The notes under the pieces were generated by a model, which was given only the letters and a program-made list of their open reading frames with translations, made no database searches and was not told the origin of the DNA. Source: Aliivibrio sifiae (GTDB lineage Bacteria > Pseudomonadota > Gammaproteobacteria > Enterobacterales > Vibrionaceae). From it: DNA of 64,000 nucleotides. Numbering within the stretch: the stretch's first letter is position 1; the number at the start of each line of letters is the position of its first letter. The stretch lies in contig NZ_MSCP01000001.1 of NCBI RefSeq assembly GCF_002954715.1, forward strand, positions 708,252 to 772,251, written 5' to 3'. Position numbers and translations under genes: made by a program. This document shows, one piece after another, positions 45,252 to 54,020 of the stretch.

Positions 45252-46255
45252 TGCTGAATGCACTTTCAACTCAATACCTTGCTGAATTTAGTTTAGCGGT
45301 ATCAACGGCAGCAGGCTCAGACGCACCTTACAGTACGTTTAATATTACGCCGCCAATGGAAACCACATTACGTCAGATGATTATTGAATCAGATGCGTTT
45401 CTTGGTTTGATTTCATTGCTATCAGTGCCTCAAATTAAAGGTCAAGTGATCGATGTCGGTAACAGTGGTTTATCTACAGGTCGTACTGCTAAAGGTCGTT
45501 TTAGTCGTGAAATGGGTCAAAGCGGTAATACGTATGAATTGACCAAAACGGATTCAGGCGCACATATTTTATGGGAAACCATGACGCAATGGGCGAACTC
45601 GGGCAAAAAAGGCGAGTGGCTTAAGTTAATGCTTAATGCCATCACTCGTGTGTTTGCGCTTGATATTCTGCGTGTGGGTTTTAACGGTAAAACGATTGCA
45701 GATGCAACCGATCCATCGGCTAATCCATTGGGCGAAGACGTTAACAAAGGGTGGTTAACCATTGTTAAAGAAAAAGCCAAAGCTCAAGTATTAGCAAGTG
45801 TGAAGTTAGATCCTACGGGTAACACGGCGGAGTCGTATAAAAATCTGGATTCTTTGGTTCAAGATTTAATTAATACGACCATTGCACCAGAGCATCGTCA
45901 AGATCCTGATCTGGTTGTGCTTGTTGGCTCTGACTTAGTGGCGGCCGAGCAGCACCGATTGCTTGAAGCGGCAGATTCTCCAACAGAGCATAAAGCGGCA
46001 CAATCACTGGCAAAAACCATTGCAGGTAAAAAAGCGTATACACCGCCATTCTTTCCAGCCACTCAGATTTGGGTGACGAACACCAAGAACCTGCAAGTGT
46101 TGACTCAATCGAACACGCAACAGCGTCGTCAGAAAAACAATGACGATGAGCTGCGTTATGAAGCAAACCATATTCGTATGGAAGGGTACGCGGTCGGTAA
46201 CCATAAGAAATTTGCGGCGATTGAATCAGTCACGATTGTTGAACCTGCGGCATAA
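45251..46255 (+). CDS. N: Major capsid protein, P2 gpN family
   Basis: A 334-residue HK97-fold capsid protein. Segments such as VIDVGNSGLSTGRTAKGRF and the C-terminal AAIESVTIVEP are typical of gpN. The start ATG overlaps the scaffold stop (TAATG). GC content is somewhat higher than the early genes. Confidence 0.93.
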   Translation: MLNALSTQYLAEFSLAVSTAAGSDAPYSTFNITPPMETTLRQMIIESDAFLGLISLLSVPQIKGQVIDVGNSGLSTGRTAKGRFSREMGQSGNTYELTKTDSGAHILWETMTQWANSGKKGEWLKLMLNAITRVFALDILRVGFNGKTIADATDPSANPLGEDVNKGWLTIVKEKAKAQVLASVKLDPTGNTAESYKNLDSLVQDLINTTIAPEHRQDPDLVVLVGSDLVAAEQHRLLEAADSPTEHKAAQSLAKTIAGKKAYTPPFFPATQIWVTNTKNLQVLTQSNTQQRRQKNNDDELRYEANHIRMEGYAVGNHKKFAAIESVTIVEPAA

Positions 46256-46265
46256 GGAAAGAAAC

Positions 46266-46967
46266 ATGGCCAGTCCGTTAGCAAAACAACGCCAAGCGAT
46301 ATTAGCAAAAGAAACGCCGTCTATGTTGGTGTCGAGCCTTGAGCCTAAAAGCTTACATTTATTGTTGATTGAATTAGAAAACGACATGGCGGTGCTGAAA
46401 AGCATTAACCGTATCGAAGACAAAATTACTCATAAACGTGATGTGCTTATACCTAAATATCGTCCATCTATTGAGGACTATTTAGCAAATAAAGAAACGT
46501 ATGATAATCCGTTGTTTTCTCAGATGATCATTTGGCTCTTTGATATTGAAGAGTTAGATACCGCAATTGAATGGTGTGATAAGGCGATTGAGCTTGGCGT
46601 GACGTCTCCGTTTAACCGTGATTTGGCCACGTTCTGTGCAGGTCATGTGCTGGAGTGGACACATAAAATGTCAAACATGGGTCATTCGATTGATCCGTAT
46701 TTTTCACAGACCTTTAAAAAAGTGCGAGAAAAATGGCGTTTGAGTGAAAGGCTCACTTGTCAGTATTTTAAGTTCGCCGGTTTATTTTTATTACGAGATA
46801 AAGATGGTCATCCACGAGCGTCGTCTGTTGGTGATGTCGAAACGTTAGAGAAAGCACATGCGCTGCTTACTGAAGCGGACAACATCTATGGCAAAGCAAA
46901 AGTGAAAACGGTGTTAGATAACATTAATCAACGAATTCGAGCCTTAAAAGAAGGTGTGAATTTGTAG
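46266..46967 (+). CDS. M: Terminase small (endonuclease) subunit, P2 gpM family
   Basis: A 233-residue protein that recognises and cuts cos together with gpP. The start MASPLAKQRQAI at 46266 follows AAGGAAAG; a longer reading from 46140 overlaps the capsid gene and is rejected. The segment DKAIELGVTSPFNRDLATF is conserved in the family. A 125-bp gap without features follows before gpL. Confidence 0.92.
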   Translation: MASPLAKQRQAILAKETPSMLVSSLEPKSLHLLLIELENDMAVLKSINRIEDKITHKRDVLIPKYRPSIEDYLANKETYDNPLFSQMIIWLFDIEELDTAIEWCDKAIELGVTSPFNRDLATFCAGHVLEWTHKMSNMGHSIDPYFSQTFKKVREKWRLSERLTCQYFKFAGLFLLRDKDGHPRASSVGDVETLEKAHALLTEADNIYGKAKVKTVLDNINQRIRALKEGVNL

Positions 46968-47092
46968 AGCAACGACTCCCTGCCATGCGCCTCAACTGGC
47001 AAACGTTCATTAGCGATGTGCTGAATGTAACGTGTTGACCAGTGGCTTAGAGGCGTACCAATTTTTAGCAACACAAAGTAAAAGGCATCCGT

Positions 47093-47557
47093 ATGTTTAA
47101 TGGCAAAACAGACAATGAATATCAAGACACCGTGATCGAGAACGATGGCTTTTGGCCTGACTTAAATGCCGGTGATTTTGAAAAGCGTCGTGCGCCGCCA
47201 ATGGAGATGGACAAAGACACGATTGCTTACGCTGTTGCCGCTGCGGTTGCTCAAATTAATCTTGCATTGATAACCGTAAAAACAGGATACGAAGCCGAAG
47301 GCATTAATAAGGCGGAAGATGTTCTAGGTCAGCCGAAAGTTGGCGATAAGAATCTGCTTATCATCTTGTATGAAAGTGCGGTATTTGCTCGGGCTAAATC
47401 GGAGTTATTACCGGAGTTTGCGACAACTCAATTACGTGACGCTGGGGATAACGTGGCCGAGCGTGAGCCAGAAACAAGAGACAGTCTACTTGCTGAAAGT
47501 CAGCAACACATTCGAGCGATTAAAGGCAAAAGCCGCGTAGGGATTGAATTGCTATGA
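47093..47557 (+). CDS. L: Head completion/stabilisation protein, P2 gpL family
   Basis: A 154-residue protein with the gpL pattern: an acidic start with FWPDLNAGDFEKRR, a helical middle, and a C-terminal QQHIRAIKGKSRVGIELL. It binds the portal-connector after packaging. It overlaps the next gene by 4 bp. Confidence 0.9.
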   Translation: MFNGKTDNEYQDTVIENDGFWPDLNAGDFEKRRAPPMEMDKDTIAYAVAAAVAQINLALITVKTGYEAEGINKAEDVLGQPKVGDKNLLIILYESAVFARAKSELLPEFATTQLRDAGDNVAEREPETRDSLLAESQQHIRAIKGKSRVGIELL

Positions 47558-48060
47558 CTGAGCAAGTAGAGCAAGGCTATTTACTTAAAGGACTGACAGC
47601 GGCGATGTTAAGCGTTATGCCAACACGACTCCACAGACAAGTTGATTCTTGGATGGAAAATGTAGGTTTACGTTTAACACCAAAGCACATGGGGCTTGGG
47701 TTAGAGCTTGGGAAAATGGAATACGACGCGGTATTTAGTATTGAAGAGTTTCCGTTTAAAGAAGTGAATCCCATGGTGGTGATTGCCACGATGATGGCAT
47801 GGGTCATGGATAACGATCCTGATCGAGAAACATTCGAGTTAGGTGAGCCGTCGTACTCGGTAGAGCCTGAATCTGACAATACCGTCACGATTGAAGTCTC
47901 AGTGCCTTTTATTGAAACCATTACGGTAGTTGAAGATGACAAGGGTGAGATCACGTTTCGAGGGAAGACCTACAGCTTACAGCCTTATGAGGTGTGGGTC
48001 GCAGACAAAATATGGCTACACACGGGGAATGATGTCACGTTGATTGAGTCAGAGAAATGA
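47554..48060 (+). CDS. R: Tail completion protein, P2 gpR-like
   Basis: A 168-residue protein located between the head completion gene and the gpS-like gene, exactly the gpR position. Its second half is beta-rich and acidic (about 85-165). It joins the tail to the head connector. It has 4-bp overlaps at both ends. Confidence 0.8.
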   Translation: MTEQVEQGYLLKGLTAAMLSVMPTRLHRQVDSWMENVGLRLTPKHMGLGLELGKMEYDAVFSIEEFPFKEVNPMVVIATMMAWVMDNDPDRETFELGEPSYSVEPESDNTVTIEVSVPFIETITVVEDDKGEITFRGKTYSLQPYEVWVADKIWLHTGNDVTLIESEK

Positions 48061-48725
48061 TCTCAATTACGCCTGATAAAAAGACCGAGTTAGCGGTATT
48101 AGAAACAGTAAAAGCCTTATCGCTGCCCCCGAAAAAACGTGAACGGATATTAGCCAAAGCGTCTAAAGCCTCGGTTAAGCAATCAAAAAAGAATGCACGA
48201 GCACAAAAGACACCAAATGGCTCACCGTGGGAAAAACGCAAAAGCCGACGTAAAGGAAAAATGCAGTCGGGTATTGCGAGATACATGACGGTGACCAAGG
48301 TCTCTGCCAGTGGTGCAACGATTGGATGGAAAGTGGCTCAATCTGCAAAGGTGGCGTTTATTCATCACCATGGGATTGACCAAAAGGGCTCAAAAGCTCA
48401 ATCCATAAAAGTGTTAAAAAAGAGCGGTGTTAATAGTGATTCAGCCGCCACTCGAACTCAAGCGAAGCGATTACGAGAGTTGGATTATAAAGTATTTTCA
48501 AGACGGTTATCCCCAAAGGGGCGAAAAGGAAAGTTAAGAAAACCGCCTTTGAAATGGATAACGGAAAATTTAAGTGTGGGACAAGCCGGGTTAATCATTC
48601 GAATACTCAGTGATAAGTCACCGTTAAGTCGTTGGGATGTCCCAATGCCTGCAAGACCGTTTGCTGAGATTGATAGAAAGGCATTAACCACAATGACACG
48701 CAATGAAATGAGAGGGCAGAAATGA
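48057..48725 (+). CDS. S: Phage virion morphogenesis protein, P2 gpS-like
   Basis: A 222-residue very basic protein (KKNARAQKTPNGSPWEKRK near 45-63; IHHHGI near 105). This matches the phage virion morphogenesis/tail completion family that includes P2 gpS. It is longer than P2 gpS (150), as in HP1/K139-like phages. It overlaps the sheath gene by 4 bp. Confidence 0.85.
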   Translation: MISITPDKKTELAVLETVKALSLPPKKRERILAKASKASVKQSKKNARAQKTPNGSPWEKRKSRRKGKMQSGIARYMTVTKVSASGATIGWKVAQSAKVAFIHHHGIDQKGSKAQSIKVLKKSGVNSDSAATRTQAKRLRELDYKVFSRRLSPKGRKGKLRKPPLKWITENLSVGQAGLIIRILSDKSPLSRWDVPMPARPFAEIDRKALTTMTRNEMRGQK

Positions 48726-49834
48726 CATTCCCTACGGTTCAAGTTAACCAAAAGAACATGATGCAAGGTGAGGTGAGTGAAGTTGAACGCCACTCTCTTT
48801 TTATCGGAAAGGCATCCGCAAACCAAGGCAAGGTGCTGTCGGTTAATACGCAAACGGATTTTGATGTGCAATTAGGAGCAGAGGCGAGTCTTTTAAAATC
48901 CAATCTACTGGCAGCGATGGTAAACGCTGGACAGAATTGGACGGCAGCGGTGTATGTATTAGCTGACGATGAAACTAATTGGACCGATGGGGCTCGTAAA
49001 GCACAAGAAACCCAAAGCTTTGAAGGCATTGTGGTGTGTGAGCCCATCAAAACAAAAGCGGAGGTCTCTGCGGCGCAAACCTTTCGTAATGAATTGATCG
49101 CAAAGTTTGGTCGCTGGCAGTTCGTTGCACTAACCACTGCATTGATTGCAGAGCAAGCGTGGTCTGATTGGGAAACGGCGATGGTTGCATTGCAAGACAC
49201 CATTGCGGCAGATGGCGTAATGATCATTCCTGCAATTTGGACGGATGCGCTTGGCAAGTTAATGGGACGGTTAAGTAATCGCTCAGTATCTATTGCCGAT
49301 TCGCCTTGCCGCGTGATGACGGGGGCATTGATTGGTGATGTGACTCTGCCAACAGATAAAGACGGCGTGACATTGCAACTGGCCACGTTGCAAACCTTAG
49401 AAAAGAATCGACTGTCGGTGCCAATGTGGTATCCGGATGTTGATGGGATCTATTGGGCTGATGGTCGAATGCTTGATATTGAAGGCGGTGATTATCAGGT
49501 GGTTGAGAATCGTCGAGTGATGGATAAGGTCGCTCGTTTGATGCGTATTCGTGCGGTGACTCGAATTGGTGATCGTAACTTCAATTCACAACCGCAATCC
49601 ATGGCCAGTGCCAAGATGTATTTCATGCGTGACTTAAAAGTCATGGGCAAAGCAACCGTCGTGAATGGTGTCCCATTTGTGGGTGACATTATGCCGCCAA
49701 AAGATGAAGACATCACGATTGCATGGAAAACCAAAACGGAAGTAGAGCTATATATCACGGCTCAACCTACGGATTGTCCGAAAAAAATTACCATCAATTT
49801 AATGCTCGATTTAAGTAACCCGGGAGGGAATTAA
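48722..49834 (+). CDS. Tail sheath protein (DUF2586/HP1 type)
   Basis: A 370-residue protein followed by the tail tube gene, marking it as the contractile sheath. The sequence pattern (SLFIGKA near residue 21; YPDVDGIYWADGRML near 238) is of the HP1/K139 sheath family rather than P2 FI. It contracts to drive the tube into the host envelope. Confidence 0.82.
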   Translation: MTFPTVQVNQKNMMQGEVSEVERHSLFIGKASANQGKVLSVNTQTDFDVQLGAEASLLKSNLLAAMVNAGQNWTAAVYVLADDETNWTDGARKAQETQSFEGIVVCEPIKTKAEVSAAQTFRNELIAKFGRWQFVALTTALIAEQAWSDWETAMVALQDTIAADGVMIIPAIWTDALGKLMGRLSNRSVSIADSPCRVMTGALIGDVTLPTDKDGVTLQLATLQTLEKNRLSVPMWYPDVDGIYWADGRMLDIEGGDYQVVENRRVMDKVARLMRIRAVTRIGDRNFNSQPQSMASAKMYFMRDLKVMGKATVVNGVPFVGDIMPPKDEDITIAWKTKTEVELYITAQPTDCPKKITINLMLDLSNPGGN

Positions 49835-49836
49835 TA

Positions 49837-50283
49837 ATGTCTCGTTTATCTGGAAGCAGTTTTGATGTGGAGATCATGGGGACATTTATCCATGTTGAAA
49901 CAGCAACAGTCACTATTGATGATGGCACTGTCGTGGCGAAAGAGCGTGGTATTCCAAAAGGTCATATTGATGGTGAAGTGGGGGCGGACGTTGAGTATGA
50001 ACTCTCAACTAAGAACTTCAATTTACTGATTGATGCGGCGCGTAAATCTGGCTCTTGGCGTGGGATGACACCTCATGATGCTCTCTTTTATGCCAACAAT
50101 GGCGAAGAAGAAATGAAGGTTGAATTGGATGCAGTGAAGTTGCTGTTATCGGACGTATTAAATGTTGATTCAAAAGGCGGAGAGCTGACTAAACACAAAG
50201 TGAAAGGGTTTGTAACGGGCTCTGATTTTGTGAAGCTTAATGGTGTGCCGTATTTATCTGATTATGACATTCGTAATTTCTAA
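49837..50283 (+). CDS. Tail tube protein (DUF2597 type)
   Basis: A 148-residue beta-rich protein 2 bp after the sheath gene, the expected place for the tube. It begins MSRLSGSSFDVEIMGTFIHVE; such tube proteins share the fold of Hcp. The internal KGHIDGEVGADVEYEL segment is typical of the family. Confidence 0.82.
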   Translation: MSRLSGSSFDVEIMGTFIHVETATVTIDDGTVVAKERGIPKGHIDGEVGADVEYELSTKNFNLLIDAARKSGSWRGMTPHDALFYANNGEEEMKVELDAVKLLLSDVLNVDSKGGELTKHKVKGFVTGSDFVKLNGVPYLSDYDIRNF

Positions 50284-50291
50284 GGGGAAAT

Positions 50292-50507
50292 ATGGACGCA
50301 TTAGACCAAGCTTCAGAGCTCGATATGAGATTGTGCGCCGCGTATGTCGGTGAGCAAGTCGCAAAAAACAAACGACATTCTCATCATGAAAGTTTACCCC
50401 ATTGTTTGGAATGTGGTGATGAGATCCCCAAGGCACGACAAGACGCTCAGCAAGGGTGTGAATATTGTGTCACTTGCCAAGAATTAGATGATAAAGGGAA
50501 GTTATGA
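50292..50507 (+). CDS. TraR/DksA-type zinc-finger protein, 71 residues
   Basis: It has a four-cysteine finger, HCLECG and CEYCVTC separated by about 17 residues, as in TraR and phage DksA-like proteins. TraR-like proteins bind the RNA polymerase secondary channel and shift host promoter use. The position in the late operon is common in P2-like phages of gamma-proteobacteria. The 3' end overlaps the next gene by 4 bp. Confidence 0.85.
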   Translation: MDALDQASELDMRLCAAYVGEQVAKNKRHSHHESLPHCLECGDEIPKARQDAQQGCEYCVTCQELDDKGKL

Positions 50508-50926
50508 AGTATTACCAATTAAAGCGTCGTTACTTTGAACACGGCACGTATTCCTATTTATTTCGCTCGGATGGCAGTCGTGTTTGCTGTTTTGTTGAAC
50601 CTGTTTGGGCTAATAACGAGCCGTTCAAATCGTGCGTTCCTGAAGGTGACTATGATCTGCTTCCGCATGTTAGCAATAAATACGGTGAGTGTTACGCCCT
50701 TGAATCTGAGTATTTAGGCGTAACGGTATCAGGTCCAAGTATTCGAGACGCCTGTTTGTGGCATATCGCCAATAAACCCTCGCAGCTTATTGGTTGTGGT
50801 GCGCCGGGTGTGGACTTTGGGTGTCTTGATGGTGAGTGGAGTGTTGTTAGTTCAGGCACTGCGTTTAAGGCATTAATGAAAGAGTTGAGCGGTAAGCCTG
50901 CAAAACTAACGATTATGAAGGAGTAA
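50504..50926 (+). CDS. DUF5675-like protein, candidate lysis enzyme
   Basis: A 140-residue cysteine-rich protein. It occupies the place where P2-like phages carry lysis genes, directly before two small membrane proteins. I see no muramidase catalytic motif, and no other lysozyme in the prophage. The sequence resembles the DUF5675 family (CCFVEPVWANNEPFKSCVPEGDY, positions 28-50). A peptidoglycan-cleaving role is inference from position. Confidence 0.6.
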   Translation: MKYYQLKRRYFEHGTYSYLFRSDGSRVCCFVEPVWANNEPFKSCVPEGDYDLLPHVSNKYGECYALESEYLGVTVSGPSIRDACLWHIANKPSQLIGCGAPGVDFGCLDGEWSVVSSGTAFKALMKELSGKPAKLTIMKE

Positions 50927-50928
50927 TC

Positions 50929-51171
50929 ATGAATTTTTTAATGGGTATTTTCGGGAAAAGTTTGTGGGAGATTGTGAAAGGCATTTTCTTGCAAATTACG
51001 TGGCAAGTGATTGTTGAGCGTTTTGCTACTCGCTTGGTGGTGTGGGGGCTAGAGAAATTAAAATCACTGACGACCAACGATGTCATGCAAGAGACGGTTG
51101 ATGACGTATTGATGTCATTGCAGGGTAAGCGATTAAAAGAAGTTCCCGAGGTGCGGCCTACTAAGGAGTAA
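50929..51171 (+). CDS. Small membrane-associated protein of the lysis interval, 80 residues
   Basis: An aromatic, hydrophobic N-terminal half (about 1-45) is followed by a charged tail. It has AAGGAGTAATC upstream of its ATG and lies 2 bp after the previous gene. Candidate holin or holin regulator by position and size; no family recognised. Confidence 0.55.
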   Translation: MNFLMGIFGKSLWEIVKGIFLQITWQVIVERFATRLVVWGLEKLKSLTTNDVMQETVDDVLMSLQGKRLKEVPEVRPTKE

Positions 51172-51173
51172 TT

Positions 51174-51413
51174 ATGGATCCTAGTTGGGTGAATGCGTTT
51201 GTTGCCATTGCCAGTTTTTTAACCTTATTACTGACGGCTCTTATTACTAAGTTATTTTCGATGACCAAAGAGCTGTCCGATTTGAAAATTCATGTGGCTG
51301 AACGATACGCCACTAAACCCGAGGTAAAGGATTTGGCGGAGCGAGTAGAGCGCCAAATCCAAACCGGATTCGACCAAATTTATAAACTGTTAGAGAAGCG
51401 AGAAAAATCATGA
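51174..51413 (+). CDS. Small membrane protein with coiled coil, holin/spanin candidate
   Basis: 79 residues: one N-terminal membrane span (about 7-28), then a cytoplasmic coiled coil. The family is uncertain; similar proteins in Mu- and P2-like phages are annotated as holin-associated. It overlaps the tail chaperone gene by 4 bp. Confidence 0.55.
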   Translation: MDPSWVNAFVAIASFLTLLLTALITKLFSMTKELSDLKIHVAERYATKPEVKDLAERVERQIQTGFDQIYKLLEKREKS

Positions 51414-51685
51414 CCAAAGCAAAAGAAGGCAACAGCATTGTATTAACCGTCGGTGGTATTCAATTGCGCTTTGAACCAAACATGGTGGCGTACAACAAAT
51501 ACATTAATGAAATGCAGCCGAACGACAAGATGGCGCCCATCATGAACTATTTGCGTCGCATCGTATTGCCTGCGGATAAAGAGAATCTGAATGACTTTCT
51601 TTCTAAGCCGGGCATGGCGATGAAACTGCTTAATAAAGTGAATGAGCTGTATGAATGTGATCTGGAAATCGAAGTAAAAAACTAA
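51410..51685 (+). CDS. Tail assembly chaperone (short form)
   Basis: 91 residues, beta-rich then helical. It lies immediately before the tape measure gene with only the frameshift extension between, as expected of gpG-like tail chaperones. It ends at a TAA directly after an A AAA AAC heptamer (51676-51682), which should send a fraction of ribosomes into the -1 frame to make a longer product. Confidence 0.8.
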   Translation: MTKAKEGNSIVLTVGGIQLRFEPNMVAYNKYINEMQPNDKMAPIMNYLRRIVLPADKENLNDFLSKPGMAMKLLNKVNELYECDLEIEVKN

Positions 51686-51867
51686 CCCAACGAGCCAAGG
51701 CCATTGAGAGCAACTTTATTGAGCAAGCGTTGATTTTCAGGCGTAGCCATTTGCCCAATGAAGACGATTCAGAAGACTCTTTGGCTCGGGCTTTGTGGCT
51801 TGAAAAACACCGAACTGAGCAATTGGCTAAAGCGGTGGCAAGTGGATTGAATGGCGGTCCGAAATAG
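51682..51867 (+). CDS. Frameshift extension of the tail assembly chaperone (GT-like product)
   Basis: The -1 frame is open from the slippery heptamer through 61 codons to TAG at 51865-51867. It has no ATG and no good ribosome binding site, so it is best explained as a continuation of the upstream gene. It contains FRRSHLPNEDDSEDSLARAL, a pattern seen in the short DUF6890-type proteins of HP1-like phages. The joined product would be about 152 residues and should bind the tape measure during tail assembly. Confidence 0.7.
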   Translation, partial: LTQRAKAIESNFIEQALIFRRSHLPNEDDSEDSLARALWLEKHRTEQLAKAVASGLNGGPK

Positions 51868-51882
51868 TGAGTAAGGGAATGC

Positions 51883-53679
51883 ATGGCATCAAGTCTTGAT
51901 AAATTAATGCTGCAAGTGGCCATCATTGACCAAGCCACCAAACCGCTGAAATCCATTGGCGCAGAGGTGACCAATGTCTCTGATGCAGGTCGCGCCGGAA
52001 TGAATCAAGTGGCTGGCGGTGCCGCAGGATTAATTGCGTCAGGTCTTGCTATCAAATCGGCATTGATGCCAGCCATTGAAATGGACCGAAAACTGGGTGA
52101 AGTGGCTTCATTGGGTGTGGTTGGAGAGGATTTAAATAAACTTAAAAACACCGCGTTGATGTTTTCGGCCGAGTATGGGAAATCGGCGACTGAGTTTGTG
52201 AACGCCTCTTATGATATTCAGTCGGCCTTTTCTGGTATCAATGGGGATCAACTCTCTGATATTACCAAAAGCTCGGCGGTATTAGCGGCGGCCACCAAAG
52301 CGGACACGGCAACCATCACCAGTTACATGGGCACCATGTATGGGGTATTTAAAAACCAAGCCAATGAAATGGGGGCTGGTATTTGGTCCAAACAAGTCGC
52401 AGGCATGACGGCGCAATCGGTGGAGATGTTTAAAACCACGGGTAAAGGCATGAGTGATGCGTTCACCAGTGTTGGAGCCAATGCAACTTCTGCCGGTATT
52501 AAGATGAATGAGCAAATGGCCATTCTTGGTACGTTGCAAGCCGCGATGTCAGGCAGTGAAGCCGGTACAAAATACAAAGCATTTTTAACGGGGGTTGCTG
52601 GAGCGCAAGACAAACTCAACATGAGTTTTACAGACAGCCAAGGCCAAATGCTGCCAATGCTCGATATTCTTGGGAAATTGAAAACCAAGTTTGGTGACAC
52701 GATAGATGTGGCTGAAGGAAATTCACTTAAGAAAGCGTTCGGCAGTGATGAAGCGGTTGGCATGATTAAGTTATTGATGACTGACACCAATGGACTGGCC
52801 AAGTCTATGCAGACATTGGGCAAAGTAACGGGAATGGATAAAGCCACTCAAATGGCGAAAGCGCAAACTGACCAGTGGAAAAGATTGGAAGCGTCATGGT
52901 TTGCTATTCGTGCGGCGGTTGGTGGGCTTATTTTACCGGCCATTAATCGTGTTGCTGGTGCGTTATCTAATGGATTAACGGTGCTTGTGAGTTATTCCCA
53001 AGAGTATCCGGTGCTTGCCGAGTTTATTGGTTATGCAGGGGTTGCCTTGTTATCGATTGCCGGAATTGTCTCTCTGTTTTCGATGGTGGCAGGCATTGCT
53101 AAGTTAGCGACTGCCGGATGGACAACCACAACCATTATCTTTAATGGGGTGATGGTGTTAATGCGCGGCGGTTTGCTTGCCATGAGATCCGCTGCGATTG
53201 CGGCAACCTTAGCCATGGCATTGGCTCAAGTGCCAATGTTACCCATCATTATTGGCATTGGTTTGATTGTAGCGGCGGTCGCTGCTGTGATTTATTGGTG
53301 GGATGACCTAAAAGCGGCCTTTAGTAACATGGATTTCTTTAAGAAATTAGGGGCCACTATTGATTGGGTTGTTGAGAAAATCAATTTAATACCAGGAATA
53401 GATATTGGCAGTGACAGCTCAGTGTCCATGCCAGAAGTCTCGAGCCCAATCGCAATGGATGACATTGAAGTTGGAGCAAAAACGGCACCGATTGGAAACT
53501 ATCTAAACAGTGGTGTGGGAGGCATTGAGCCACAAGAGAGTTTTGCGGCTCAAGTAGCGAAGTCATCTAAGGGGAATTCAGGGAAACAGGTTCACATGGG
53601 GGATGTGTACATCACAACCACAGCGAGCAGTTTGTCATTGGCTGATTTAGATGAGCGTTCAGAGTTGGATGTGGGATGA
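51883..53679 (+). CDS. Tail tape measure protein
   Basis: A 598-residue protein with an N-terminal TP901-type core (to about 350), long alanine/glycine-rich helices and hydrophobic spans near 385-470 that could insert in the host membrane. It sets tail length; at this size the tail should be short for a myovirus. It follows the frameshift product by 15 bp and overlaps the next gene by 4 bp. Confidence 0.9.
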   Translation: MASSLDKLMLQVAIIDQATKPLKSIGAEVTNVSDAGRAGMNQVAGGAAGLIASGLAIKSALMPAIEMDRKLGEVASLGVVGEDLNKLKNTALMFSAEYGKSATEFVNASYDIQSAFSGINGDQLSDITKSSAVLAAATKADTATITSYMGTMYGVFKNQANEMGAGIWSKQVAGMTAQSVEMFKTTGKGMSDAFTSVGANATSAGIKMNEQMAILGTLQAAMSGSEAGTKYKAFLTGVAGAQDKLNMSFTDSQGQMLPMLDILGKLKTKFGDTIDVAEGNSLKKAFGSDEAVGMIKLLMTDTNGLAKSMQTLGKVTGMDKATQMAKAQTDQWKRLEASWFAIRAAVGGLILPAINRVAGALSNGLTVLVSYSQEYPVLAEFIGYAGVALLSIAGIVSLFSMVAGIAKLATAGWTTTTIIFNGVMVLMRGGLLAMRSAAIAATLAMALAQVPMLPIIIGIGLIVAAVAAVIYWWDDLKAAFSNMDFFKKLGATIDWVVEKINLIPGIDIGSDSSVSMPEVSSPIAMDDIEVGAKTAPIGNYLNSGVGGIEPQESFAAQVAKSSKGNSGKQVHMGDVYITTTASSLSLADLDERSELDVG

Positions 53680-54020
53680 GTGAGCAAAAATACGTTGATG
53701 TATTAGTGACTGATGGTGGTATGGATTTTGATTTAGGGGCGCAGCCTATCATGACCGATAACCGCCAAAGTATTGGTCAGGATGTGGTGCATTCCATTTT
53801 AGAGTCAGGGATTGCGAGAGAATTATCTGCAGAGCGAAACAAAGCTAAACGTGATTATGTGCTGACTCGAATTGAAATGCTTGTTGAAGAAGACGAACGC
53901 ATTGTGGCAGGCAGCGCCACGGCCACCGACATGGGAGCCAGTACAAAAAACGAGTTACTCATTTTATTGACGGCAGACACCGAAGAGTTTGGTCCGGTTA
54001 CTTTGGAGGTACAGGTATGA
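53676..54020 (+). CDS. Baseplate wedge-like protein (DUF2590)
   Basis: A 114-residue protein beginning MSEQKYVDVLVTDGGMDF, typical of DUF2590 proteins that take the place of P2 gpW/T4 gp25 in HP1/K139-like phages. It lies between the tape measure and the gpJ-like gene, with 4-bp overlaps on both sides. Confidence 0.8.
   Translation: MSEQKYVDVLVTDGGMDFDLGAQPIMTDNRQSIGQDVVHSILESGIARELSAERNKAKRDYVLTRIEMLVEEDERIVAGSATATDMGASTKNELLILLTADTEEFGPVTLEVQV

Noticed and set aside
46140..46265. Longer N-terminus for the small terminase gene
   Set aside because: Would overlap the capsid gene extensively; the ATG at 46266 has a good ribosome binding site and matches the family start.
48739..49386. 215-codon minus-strand ORF opposite the tail sheath gene
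   Set aside because: Serine/alanine-rich shadow of a well-supported structural gene, with no start context and no recognisable fold.
52323..52847. 174-codon minus-strand ORF opposite the tape measure gene
   Set aside because: Long only because the sense gene is alanine/glycine-rich; shadow frame.
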